A stretch of 64,000 nucleotides of DNA from Hippasteria phrygiana (Eukaryota > Echinodermata > Asteroidea > Valvatida > Goniasteridae). Location: NCBI GenBank assembly GCA_037893225.1, contig JAZGUH010000947.1, forward strand, positions 62,001 to 126,000. The letters are read 5' to 3'. Numbering within the stretch: the stretch's first letter is position 1; each line of letters starts with the position of its first letter. Under the pieces are notes generated by a model that saw only the letters and a program-made list of their open reading frames with translations, was not told the DNA's origin and searched no databases. This document shows positions 1 to 10,100 of the stretch, one piece after another. The translations under genes and the position numbers were made by a program.

Positions 1-310
1 AAGCAACCGCACTGAATGCCACCGTCTTTCCCCAGTGTACAAGGCACACGTAGTTAGGTGTAGTTACGTGTAGCGAACTGCGTCGCGTCTTGAGAAAAGA
101 TTAAAACACGTGCCGCGCATCCATTGTACATTGTGCAATGTCATGTCGTCTTCACAAAATATATGACACGATCGTTTGTTGACAGCTCGCATGTGATCGT
201 CCATGGTATTATCATCTGTGTTACTAATCAACAATGCTGAAATAGAAACAAACGCTAGTCTTTCTAGAGTGCCATAAAGTAGCCAACTGAAGGTAAATGT
301 CGCTTAGCTT
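1..310. repeat. Interspersed repeat shared with 47394-47775
   Basis: Shares long near-identical stretches with 47394-47775, including the CACCGTCTTTCCCCAGTGTA block and the GACAGCTCGCATGTGATCGT block. It is cut by the window edge. Part of the family also appears inverted at about 30427-30610. Confidence 0.8.
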
Positions 311-412
311 ATCTTGGCATTTTTTTCACTAGACCGCCGGACTACTTAGAAAAGGGTTTTGACTAGACCGCCGCTGTTTTGACTAGAATTTGTCTAGCGG
401 ACCAGTGTTAAG
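306..412. repeat. Fragment of the ACTAGACC repeat family
   Basis: Repeated GACTAGACCGCCG blocks ending in a GGTCGAACCCTGG terminus. It resembles an inverted end of the elements at 18073 and 19186. Confidence 0.45.
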
Positions 413-672
413 GTCGAACCCTGGGAAGGACATGCAGACAATAAGCCAGTTCGGTATTTCAACTGCACATGTGCACAATGACATGGGTCACGGGGTAATT
501 CGGGATAACTAACGCGCATGCATGAACGTGCAAGGGGGTCGCACAATGCGCACATGTTAAATTCAATCCGAATGGGCATTCGTGTAACATCGCGTGACAT
601 TATGTCTGCAATTTTATCCTGAATAACCTTTGACCTGGACTACTTCATCGAGATCCCGAGCTGGCTTACTAA

Positions 673-897
673 CAGAGTTGTAGTCGAGTCCCTACAAGTC
701 CTTTCACAAGTCCTTTCGCAAGTCCTTTCGCAAGTCCAGTCAGAAGTCCTTTCATAAACCGGTCACAAGTAACTTAATGAACAATGACAAAGGAATGCTT
801 TTGTCAAATCTCATTTGAATAGCTTGTGATTGGAATTAGGACTGGAGGGCTTGTGATGGACTTGCAGGGACTTGTGATGGACTCGACTACAGCCCTG
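673..897. mobile_element. hAT-type MITE, family A, copy 1
   Basis: 225 bp with termini CAGAGTTGTAGTCGAGTC and GACTCGACTACAGCCCTG, an imperfect inverted pair. The interior carries repeated CAAGTCCTTTC and CTTGTGATGGACTTG blocks. Flanks (CTTACTAA and GCTTATAC) are only loosely alike, so this is an older copy than those at 22567 and 48968. It touches the 3' end of CDV3 exon 3. Confidence 0.8.
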
Positions 898-912
898 GCT
901 TATACACTGTAC

Positions 913-1028
913 CTGTTTCTAACTTGTTCCAGGGTCCACTAGGCACAGACCCTTTGCCTTTGACTGGCTCTCCATTCTCATCCAGTTCCTCCTCTTCCTC
1001 CTCCTCCATATCTTGATCAGGGTTCGCA
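913..1028 (-). CDS. CDV3: CDV3 exon 3
   Basis: The exon starts after a TTTTAG acceptor at 1029-1030 and encodes a glutamate run, then KGKGSVPSGPWNK. Two 3' limits are possible. A CAG|GTACAG donor ends it at 913. Alternatively the frame runs on through TVYKP into the terminal repeat of the MITE at 673-897, which supplies Gly-Leu-stop. The VYKP reading resembles the VYRPPG block of vertebrate CDV3, so the second reading cannot be dismissed. Confidence 0.7.
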
Positions 1029-1334
1029 CTAAAATCAACCAAAAAGGGAGTGGGGATGATAAACTCATGCATGTGTTACAGACTAAAAATTAAAGCTGGG
1101 GGAACAATTTGATTAAATAATCCATTGTGTTTCTTTTGCTGATGGAGCATTCTCTGTATATGGCCCCAGAATCTGGAACAAATTTAATACATCAGAGGCA
1201 CCAGGTCATTGCATACATTCAAGACACTCCTAAAAGCTCACACGTTTCAGGAGGCGTACCATCAATAATTATTCTTTACTTTGTGCCTCAGCGCCTTCGA
1301 GCAAACTTTTTGATTTTGACACTTTAGAAGTGTC

Positions 1335-1375
<41 letters not shown>

Positions 1376-4300
1376 CCCTAACTCTCCTAGGAATTCTCAC
1401 CTGCAAACTTCTTGAATCCTTCAAAATCCACCACTGGGCAGTATAAACCCAATGGCACACTCTTTGTACAGTATATAAATAACGAACATCATGGGATCCA
1501 CAAAAAAAGTTCACTACAGTGGTCGTTCATTATAGTGAATAATGGTGTGTATAACCCTCCTATGCAAACATACATTCTGAGGCCATGTTGTTGTATGGGT
1601 CCAAATGTTATCTGATCATGTCTGTGTAAAATTATAGCAGGGGAGGTGGAAGGGAATTTTTTTTACTGATTTTGACCTTTTAAATAGTAGGAGGGTTTTA
1701 AATATAACAATATGGGTGCCGAAGATGATATTCGTTATAGCCAAATGCTCGGTATAGCAGTGTTTATTATAACGAAGTTCTACTGTACTTCAACTTACAA
1801 GGGACATTATAAAAGCCCCTTGTTTCATTCGCTCTAATCTTGCAAAATTTTGCAAAATCTTTCAAAACCTCTTGGTGGAATTTGAAGGATATGGGAGGGG
1901 GTTAGGGTTAATAAAAAATATCTGCCCTCACATCTGATTGGCAAAGTGAACAACGTTTGAAAATTATCTAAAGTCACCCAGTCACAATCTCGGCAAACCT
2001 TATCTGTAGCTGGATCTTCAATCCGCTGTAATCTTTCTCTATTTCGTCTTCATTGTCTCTCCAATCATCTTCATCCTGAAAAAAAAAGAAAGAAATGTGC
2101 AGGGTAAAAGATTACTGTACTGAAATAGCCCCGAACAATTTGAGAAGGTATAAAGTTTAAACAAGCAGGATCAGGATTCAGGAACACATGATCCCACCCA
2201 GTTCAAACCCCAGTGCTCGTGGGATCTTGTTGATCATCTGAGTAAACACAAACAGCTTGTTTCAGCTGTTAGATTTTAAATGTTACAATCAGGAGGCTGT
2301 TCCAGCTTTACATGTACGTCTTCCTCTTGCTGGACTTTGGTGGGTTTTGAAGGGTGCCTGGGGAAGGGAAAGAGGGGTAATCTTGGCTTAATCCTCCCAG
2401 ATCCTTCAAAATCCACCAGGCCATGCAGGCAGTGGGGATGGACCATTTTGCAGCACTGAGGAAAGTAAAGAATACCGTTAGTCACACTGGGGTTGACGTC
2501 CCTTGAAAGTTAAAGTACATTTTGTAGATACAAAAACTGTGTCATTGGGTAGTTCTGCAGTGATAGATTTAGGATGATTTGGCAAGGCTTCTGGCAAGAA
2601 TTCACAGGGTTCATTATTTTGGCAATTTGGCATGTTTGGGGAAATTGATAGTAACAAAATCAGTCACAATTTACATGTACATGTACATTGGAAAATGTGC
2701 TTAACCCTAACCCCCCGAGGGTGCAGGCAAAATCGGTAAGATTTTACTTTGATAACCCCCCCCCCCCCCCCCCACCACCAAAATGAGTCAGGAACAGAAA
2801 AACCTGGCGATGAACCTCGTGTTGCGGCAGGAAATGTCGGAGGAAACACGCTGCGCTGTCACTTCAAGTACAAGCAGTAAATCCTCGAAATAAATTCATG
2901 AACAGGGAAAATACATACACAGACAAGAGAGATCAAGTTCTGTGAATTAACTTGCAGAAATCTTCTTTTAGTGGGCGGCGCGGCGGGAACCAGTACAGCA
3001 TTGCCGCATTGAGCATTACGCACGTGTTTTCATCACAGTGATAGGAAATCACACACCGAAGGGAAATTGTAATAGCGAAGGGAACTTGTAAAAACAACGG
3101 AGGTTTCTTCTAAAAATATAACGAATGTAAGTAGGCAAACAAATTACAAGCATTTTTGGCGTAAATAGGTTGTTGAGAGGCGTTTTGTGAAGACAGAAAA
3201 GACAACAGGGTATATATATTTTTTAACTTGCCTATAACAATTTTAGAATCAGGGCCGAAAAATTAGGGTAGGTCAGGTAACCGGAAACAGAACTTTTTTG
3301 TTGGCCTTATCTTGATAATGGCTATGTACACATAGGTTAGGTTCAATTCCTTGAAATGTCACTGGAAAAGGTGAAATTTTTAGAAAATTTCGCTTACCAA
3401 GACCACAGCCATTGAAATTCGGCAGTTTAGCATAGTTTTTGCCGACTGAGGGCGCCCTAATGCTCTCGACCAACCACAGCGTCGCTTGAGGCAAAGAAAA
3501 CAAAAATCCTTAAATTGTTTTCGCAGGAAACAGTCGTATAAATATTTGCTTCAGCTGCTAGAGTATGCTGTATGAACCTGAAGCAAATATTTATACGACT
3601 GTTTTCTCCGAAAACAATCCGAGAATTTTTGTACAGGTACATGTATGATCAGAAAGATTTTACTTCAATACCCCCACCAAAATCGGTCTGGAACAGCAAA
3701 TTTTTGGAAAATAACCAACCCTCCTTTATAACAAGTGTCTAAACATGTGGCTCAACCTGTTACTTCAAGATTTATGTCAGCAAAATCTGTAAATAAATGA
3801 GGCAGAAATCAACATGTAACAGTTGGGCCTACATGTATGTGAACACTTTGAACTCATGAGTGACCTTATGTGTACAGAACATCTAACACAAACTTTGTTC
3901 CCCTAAATTGCACAAAAGTTTCGTTACTAACGTCTAAAGTCTCAAAATTAAAGGGGTAATGGGTCAACTCGTACCCGAGTGAACTCGTACCCCAAAATTT
4001 ACACCCGAGTCAACTCGTACCCGAGTCAACTCGTACCCGAGTCAACTCGTACCCGAGTCAACTCGTACCCGAGTCAACTCGTACCCGAGTCAACTCGTAC
4101 CCGAGTCAACTCGTACCCGAGGTACTCTCGGATGCGTGCACACAGTCGTACTTCCCCAATACGTCCGAGGACAATGCTTTGTGTTTCCTATTGTTCCTTT
4201 AATATAACCAACCCCCATAGACTAAGCACGTATCCTTACGTTCGAGGACCGATTTCAACAAAAGACTCTGCGTTCGAGGACTGAAAGGTTTCTTTGTGTT

Positions 4301-6318
4301 TCCTTTCTTCTCTTGTCCTGGGAGATATATACAGTGCACGTACACACAAGCAAACGAAACACAAGTGTCTCCAATTTGGTTTCGCGCAAACTCATCATTC
4401 AGTTTTATTTTATATTATTATCAGAGAATAAACATACGGCATACGGTGATCTATTTATGCACCTAATCTGTGGAACAGACTTCCCGTTTATGAATCTGGA
4501 ATTATCTTAACCCTAACCCTCCAGGGTATTTTGGCTAGAAACCCTGCCAGATGCATCAGATTGCATACTTTGTCACATTGACTTGTGTGGAGAGTGCAGC
4601 AAGGTCAAGCTGTCACCACAGATGCACTGTGCTGCGTCTGGCAGGGTTAGGGATGTACAAAAAAATATAAACAAAAAGGACCGTTAAGCGAGTAAGCACA
4701 CAAACAAAGAAAACAAAAATAAGTTGCATTATAAAAGTAGAGATTTGTCCAGTTATTTGTACTTTTTTTAATCCTCATTTTGTGAAATTTACTGCCTGTT
4801 TACGAAAATGAAAATCACATTTTAGTGAAAATCTCAGTCATCATAAAATCGCATAGTCATCCATTACCAGTCATCCAATCTCTGTGAAAAAAAGAAAGAT
4901 ATCATTTATTTAGAAGGTTCAGATATTAAAAAGACAGTATATGAAAACTTATTAAATATTAAATCATCCAGAGAGGGAAGTACGAGTTGACCCGGTGTCA
5001 TGCCAAAAAGTGTCCGGTGCCAAATACTGTCCGCTCATTAGCATACTGCTCTCTGATTGGTCAAATACTGGCCGCTGAGTACGCACAAAAGACACGGACA
5101 CTATTTGGCATGTATAACCATGGAGGTATAACATGCCAAATAGTGTCCGCTGCTAAAAAGTTGATAGCTTGACGGCAAGGACGCCATGGATGCACGCTAC
5201 GTACGCCCGGACACTATTTAGCAAGCTTTCGGTATCGCGATGACGTAATACCCACTTGACCAATCAGAGAGCAGTATGCTAATGAGCGGACAGTATTTGG
5301 CACCGGACACTTTTTGGCATGACACATTTTGGCACGAGTTGACTCGGGCACGAGTTGACTCGGGCACGAGTTGACTCGGGCACGAGTTGACTCGGGCACG
5401 AGTTGACTCGGGCACGAGTTGACTCGGGCACGAGTTGACTCGGGCACGAGTTGACTCGGGCACGAGTTGACTCGGGCACGAGTTGACTCGGGCACGAGTT
5501 GACTCGGGCACGAGATGACTCGGGCACGAGATGACTCGGGCACGAGATGACTCGGGCACGAGATGACTCGGGCACGAGATGACTCGGGCACGAGTTGACT
5601 CGGGCACGAGTTGACTCGGGCACGAGTTGACTCGGGCACGAGTTGACTCGGGCACGAGTTGACTCGGGCACGAGATGACCCAAAATCATTAAAGGTTGTG
5701 CCAAGCAAGTGTGTGAACCAAAAATGGACAGTTATCTTAGAAGGTTTTGCTGTTCCTGACTGATTTTGGTGAGGTATTCGAGTAAAATCTTTCTGTATGA
5801 TCTATTCTAGACTAATAGTTATTCACTGGAAATCATAATTTTGATACTTTTTTAGGTAGCTGCAGTGCATATTGCGCAATCTTCATTTTTACCCTGCACT
5901 GTCAGTGTCAATTCATGCTTTGCTAGGCCTACTTAAAAACCACATGAAAACACATTTTAATTAAACGATGCTCGGTCATTATGCTCCCCCTCTTTTAAGT
6001 TTTATAGCTCTAATTTAACCGTGGAGGAAGGAAGGATATAGATCCTTCCTCCATGCTTTAACCAACATGGCTGGTCAAAGGAACGTAGGACAGTATGAAG
6101 AACAATCTCACCCCAATGATATCCTTGGGTTTATCCTCTGTTTCTTTTGGAGGCGGCGGCGGCTTTTCTTTCTCTCTTTCTTTCTGCTCCTTCTTGAGAT
6201 CCGCTTCAGTGAGCCGCTTGGCGATTTCTTCGGTGGTGCTCTTCGCGAATTTCGTTTTGCTTTTCTTTTTGCTCTTGTCCTTCTTCGCGAAGAAGTCCTC
6301 CAAAGATTTATCGCTCAT
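913..6318 (-). CDS. CDV3: CDV3 homolog, 5' part (three exons in window, 3' end outside)
   Basis: This is the minus-strand gene of the divergent pair. Exons read 6318-6112, 2075-1999 and 1028-about 913. The start is the ATG at 6318, in a CACC-ATG context. The N-terminus (SLEDFFAKKDKSKKKSK) matches the CDV3 signature of an SLxxFFAK motif followed by a lysine-rich stretch. It continues into a charged KE/PPPPP segment, then DYSGLKIQ in exon 2 and SGPWNK in exon 3, in the order known for CDV3. Exon 1 ends in phase 0 and exon 2 in phase 2, and both joins keep frame. CDV3 is a small, mostly disordered, cytoplasmic protein of poorly known function; I infer none here. The C-terminal exons lie left of position 1. 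The 4 kb first intron holds the foldback composite. A MITE abuts exon 3, so the 3' limit of that exon is uncertain. Confidence 0.85.
1335..1375. repeat. (TTGA)n microsatellite
   Basis: About ten uninterrupted TTGA units. Confidence 0.95.
1555..1695. mobile_element. MITE with CCCTCCTAT termini, copy 1
   Basis: Termini CCCTCCTATG and AATAGTAGGAGGG form a short inverted repeat. The interior matches 38455-38634, including the CATGTTGTTGTATGGGTC and TGATTTTGACCTTTTAAA blocks. This copy lacks about 45 bp found in the other. Confidence 0.75.
1999..2075 (-). CDS. CDV3: CDV3 exon 2
   Basis: 77 bases between a TTCAG acceptor and an AAG|GTTTGC donor. It encodes DEDDWRDNEDE followed by DYSGLKIQ, a conserved CDV3 block. 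It enters in phase 0 and leaves in phase 2, completing a serine codon with the first base of exon 3. It is shorter than most automated ORF cut-offs. Confidence 0.82.
3501..3631. mobile_element. Hairpin MITE
   Basis: About 131 bp able to fold almost end to end. The inner stem is a perfect 24-bp inverted repeat (3531-3554 with 3578-3601) around a 23-base loop. Outer arms AAAAATCCTTAAATTGTTTT and its mirror pair imperfectly. It lies in CDV3 intron 2 just left of another element. Confidence 0.78.
3964..4122. repeat. 16-bp minisatellite, left foldback arm
   Basis: Tandem units GAGTCAACTCGTACCC, about seven in regular phase from 4010 plus degenerate units at the left end. Confidence 0.93.
4163..4325. 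mobile_element. MITE with TCCGAGGACAA ends, copy 1
   Basis: Nearly identical to 20050-20213, with inverted ends TCCGAGGACAA and TTGTCCTGGGA. It sits inside the foldback composite, so it inserted later or was carried along. Confidence 0.75.
4507..4653. mobile_element. TTAA MITE with CCCTGCCAGA blocks, copy 1
   Basis: Begins TTAACCCTAACCCTCCAGGG and ends CTGGCAGGGTTAGGG. The interior matches the copy at 16959-17108 in reverse orientation. Confidence 0.75.
4995..5325. repeat. 70-bp perfect inverted repeat with inner hairpin
   Basis: Bases 4995-5064 and 5256-5325 are perfect reverse complements. Inside the loop, 5095-5113 and 5131-5149 form a second perfect 19-bp stem (CGGACACTATTTGGCATGT) with a 17-base loop. 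Confidence 0.92.
5335..5675. repeat. 16-bp minisatellite, right foldback arm
   Basis: About 21 units GGGCACGAGTTGACTC, inverted relative to the left arm. Five consecutive units (about 5511-5590) carry GAGATGACTC instead of GAGTTGACTC, marking a local unit expansion. Confidence 0.95.
6112..6318 (-). CDS. CDV3: CDV3 exon 1 (coding part)
   Basis: 207 bases, 69 codons, ending in phase 0 at a GGG|GTGAGA donor. An upstream in-frame GTG exists, but the CACC-ATG at 6318 fits the family N-terminus. The exon encodes the SLEDFFAKKDK start, a Lys/Ser-rich tract, and a PPPPP-containing acidic-basic segment. Confidence 0.88.
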
Positions 6319-7038
6319 GGTGCCTGAGTGTGGTACGTTCACTTACAGGAGAAAAATCCTACAAAAATAGGGAATTTGACGTCGAAATTATGGTCCAGCT
6401 GCGAAACAGAAATTCCATGCCCAGCACCTTTCCTGCGAAGACTTCCCAGAATGCATTGGGAAAATGTCAAGGGTCAATCATGAATATGCATTAAAGGTCA
6501 AATAAAAAATGTCCACGATGACATGACACCGCCGCGTTGTCAACGTACATGTACGTACGTACGTAAATGACCGATACGACGTCGACGCGACGTCTAGTGA
6601 TTTTCCATTCATTTGGCATGTTTTGGTGAATGGAGATTTGGCACGTACACAACGTTCTTTGTAAATGTAGATAAAGTGAAGCCAGATCTGTGAGGTTTTC
6701 TCGTCGCAATCTCCGGATTGTTAAGTAGGCCGAGATTGGAAAAGTATCCAAAGTATCTGCTGTCTTCACAGTAGTCAAACTTCATTTTCCGGCCGTTTTT
6801 ATCAACACCGGCCTTCATTGATCGGCAGGCAGTAGCTGGGCAAGTGGCAACCGGCAACTGACAACATTTCTTCCGCCAAGTCGCCGGCCGGTACGCGGTG
6901 CGCTCCCCAGCCCGTTTGTGAGCTAGCACCTACCTTGCGGGCACCCTCCACATGAGCTCGGGCAGTTTTTACAAATCATCTTAACTAGTATAATCATTTC
7001 CCCATTGTGTAGCTGGGTGAGGATATCAGATCACCATC
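6319..7038. promoter_or_regulatory. Bidirectional promoter between CDV3 and PDK
   Basis: The 720 bp between the two divergent start codons must hold both transcription starts and both 5' untranslated regions. It contains a ZNF143-like site at 6443-6460, a TGACGTCG motif at 6377-6384, and several GACGTC and CGTACG palindromes around 6545-6595. No TATA box is obvious. Confidence 0.7.
6443..6460 (+). promoter_or_regulatory. ZNF143/STAF-type binding site
   Basis: TTCCCAGAATGCATTGGG agrees with the published STAF consensus YWCCCRNMATSCMYYRCR at 17 of 18 positions. The site lies 125 bp upstream of the CDV3 ATG and 580 bp upstream of the PDK ATG. This factor is known to favour bidirectional promoters in animals. 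Confidence 0.65.
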
Positions 7039-7153
7039 ATGGTTCGCCTAACGATTCTTCTTTTAAGCTCGGTCAAAAGTCTGCCATCTAGAATGGACCA
7101 CTTTTCGAAGTTTTCACCATCCCCCTTGTCGATGAAGCAATTTTTAGATTTCG
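7039..7153 (+). CDS. PDK: PDK exon 1 (coding)
   Basis: Start ATG at 7039 with A at -3 and G at +4, an in-frame stop at 7018, and donor TCG|GTAAGTA. Encodes the presumed targeting segment and the conserved [17 protein letters not shown] block. Ends in phase 1. Confidence 0.95.
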
Positions 7154-10100
7154 GTAAGTAACGTTAATACTAGGCCTCTCCATAATCACATTTTTGTTAT
7201 TACCTTGTGTGATTGAACCATTTATTGTGAATATAAACACTCGGTATCTGTTTCATGATCGATCGCTTATTTTTAGGCTATTTTAAGTCGAGAGAAACAA
7301 AATATTGGGCAACAAATGTACTGTTTTATACAAACAAATTGTAGAATTTATTTTACAAATGGTTATTTTTCTTGCTCAGATCGTTTTTATATTGATCAGG
7401 TTTGTAGTGTATAGTGTGTGTATAGTCACACACACATTTATTTTTTCATGTTGGCATACAATTCAAATACATGTAAGTTGATAATTAATAATTCATGAAG
7501 TTAATCATCCATACATTTAATTGGTAGTTTTAATTAAATTAGTAATCTAATATAACAATATAACAAGTATCATACACTGCAATACCAACATGTAGGAAGA
7601 GCGAAGCAAGCTTTTATGCTCTCCCTGTGAGGACAGAGGACAAATATATATTTCTACAAACGTGGGACGAGGAGACAAATATTATGAGACCAAACTGAAG
7701 TGACAGTATATGTAAAATGATACACAAATTATTACTGGTAACAATATTCTACTGACAAGGGACAAGAAGACGGAACTTGACTTAAATAGTATATAATGAT
7801 AGAAATTATCTTTTCTAGGTAAATAAACGAATTGATAATTTAAGCTATGTAATATGGACTAATATTGACTTAGTACATTATCTTTAAATTCCTTTGCAAA
7901 CACTTTCAAACTAGTGGTGTTCTTAAGTTTTCTGTCTAGTTTATTCCAAAGGAGAGCACCCCGAGTAATTAAGCTTTGTTTTGCAAGTGATGTTCTATGG
8001 TAATTTATATAAAGATCACCTTTTGATGCACCACGAGTACTGTAGGAATGAACCGATGAAGACATGGTGAAGAGGTTACAGAAATTTGAAGGCAGCATAC
8101 GATGGTTGTACTTATACATAAATTTACCTATGTTAAGACTGTATAAATCATTAAACTTAAGTACTCTCAGCTTTGAGAACAAAGGAGAGGTATGTGCCAG
8201 ATAATTGGACTTCGTTATTATTCTGACTGCTTTTTTTTGCAGAAGAAAAAGTTTCTGACACTGAGTGCTCGAGCTGCCCCATGAAAGAATTCCGTAATTT
8301 AAATATGATAAAATAAGGGAATTATAAATTGTTAAAAGAATTTCTGAGGGCAGGAAAAACTTCAACCTATTCATAACACCAATGTTTTTCGATATTTTGT
8401 TGGACAGTGTTTCTATCTGCTTGTTCCACGTTAGGTTTTCATCAATATGTATTCCAAGAAATTTAGTGTTTTTTACTTGATTAAGGATTTCTCCATTTAT
8501 AGTGACTGGGTTTCTGCACACATATTTATTTTGTTTACTACTAAATATGATATAATTTGTTTTTGATAAGTTGACCGATAGCTTATTACATAAAAGCCAT
8601 GTATTTACTTTAACAAGTTCTTGGTTTATTGTCGCTACAGCAACATTAGCGTCATGGTGGTTATAAAGTAAATTTGTGTCGTCAGCAAAGAGGCAAAATG
8701 AAATCAAATTACTTGACTTGCAGATATCGTTCATATAAATGATGAACAGCAATGGCCCCAGAACAGATCCCTGAGGAACTCCGCATGATATTACATCTTG
8801 CATTGAATTTGTGTTGTTATATGTTACAAACTGCAATCTGTTCGTCAGGTAACTTCGAAACCACTGCAACGCTACACCACGAACACCAATGTATGCTAAC
8901 TTATGTATTAAAATATTATGATTGACAGTATCAAATGCTTTTGACAAGTCTAAGAATATGCCAATGGAGATTTGTTATTTTCTATAGCATTGACAATTTG
9001 ATTTAATACACTTATTATTGCTAATTCAGTAGAATGTTTACTTCTGAAACCATACTGTGAATTCGATAGTAATCCATATTTTTGGATGAAGCATAGTAGT
9101 CGACCATGAATTAACTTTTCAAAAACTTTAGAGAACACAGGTAAAATGGAGATTGGTCTGTAATTACTGATATCGTGTTGATTACCCTTTTTGAATATAG
9201 GTACTACCTTACCTTTTTTCAGTTTGTTTGGGAAAACCCCTGTTGTAATGGATTCATTAAAGATTAGGGCTAGTGGTTTGAGTAAAGCACTCTTCGCTTC
9301 TTTAATAATAAATGATGATATACCATCCCATCCTGGGGCTTTATCAGAGGCAAGATTACAGATAACGGAGGATATTTCGTCTTCAGTGATTGGCTTTAGA
9401 AATAGAGAATGTGGGCATCTGTCATCAAGATACGATTCAAAGCCTTGATCACACGTTTGCAGCTCACTTGCAATGCTATTACCAATATTAACAAAATATT
9501 TATTAAAAGTGTTCGATATATCAAGGTCGTTGTCTATTTTTTCACCATCTTTAATAAAGTAAGTTGGAACTGATGTGTTTTTAGATTTACATAATAATGA
9601 ATTAATGAGTTTCCAAGTACCTTTATGGTTATTTTTTTCTTTATTAAACTGAGTTTCTAAGTACTCCTTTTTTGCGCTTCGTATTACTTTTGTGAGGTTG
9701 TTTCTATATTGTACATGCACCCTTTTGTTTTCTAATGTGGGTCTTTTGAGATACTTTTTATACATGTGATTCTTTCGTCTGATGGAATTATAAATTCCCT
9801 TAGTTATCCATGGTGATTTATTTATTTATTTTTTTTTTTAAAGTAGATTCATTATAACATAGAGGAAAATCCCTTTCATAGAAGTTGATAAAAATGTCTA
9901 AGAACGTATTATAGCTATCATCAACATTATCTGAAAACAGAATGTGATCCCAGTCAATACCGTTAAGATCCTGAATAAAACGTTGGATGTTAGTTATTTT
10001 GAAGTCTCGTTTAGGTTTGTTTAGTTTGTTTGTACCTGTTTCTTTACACTGATCGATCGTCATAAACACTGGTAAGTGGTCACTTATATCAGTTAGTAAT

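Larger units (their letters stand above)
3955..5687. mobile_element. Composite foldback element with minisatellite arms
   Basis: The left end begins GGTAATGGGTCAACTCG and the right end finishes GAGATGACCCAAAATC. Both sides carry the exact 8-bp sequence ATTAAAGG (3947-3954 and 5688-5695), read as a target duplication. The left arm is about seven 16-bp units GAGTCAACTCGTACCC (3964-4122). The right arm is about 21 units of the inverted form (5335-5675). A core of a 70-bp perfect inverted repeat (4995-5064 with 5256-5325) surrounds a second hairpin. It resembles Foldback elements, whose ends are tandem-repeat arrays, but the length of its duplication also fits hAT. Confidence 0.78.
3651..5810. 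mobile_element. Interspersed element X, copy 1, interrupted by the foldback composite
   Basis: Terminal inverted repeats near AGAAAGATTTTACTT at both ends, each followed by an ATACC block and a GGAACAGCA block. It is split by the insertion at 3955-5687. A second copy lies at about 62345-63620, split by a different insertion. A short relic occurs at 2735-2800. Confidence 0.72.

Noticed and set aside
3979..4284. 101-codon plus-strand frame with SYPSQLVPEST units
   Set aside because: The same minisatellite translated on the other strand, running into a MITE.
5214..5708. Three overlapping minus-strand frames of 140-164 codons with repeating SCPSQLVPEST-like chains
   Set aside because: They are translations of the 16-bp minisatellite. 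A unit length not divisible by three leaves all three frames open. No codon signature or homologue is visible.
6067..6370. Plus-strand frames antisense to CDV3 exon 1
   Set aside because: Shadows of the lysine- and glutamate-rich minus-strand exon. They read as phenylalanine-rich nonsense.
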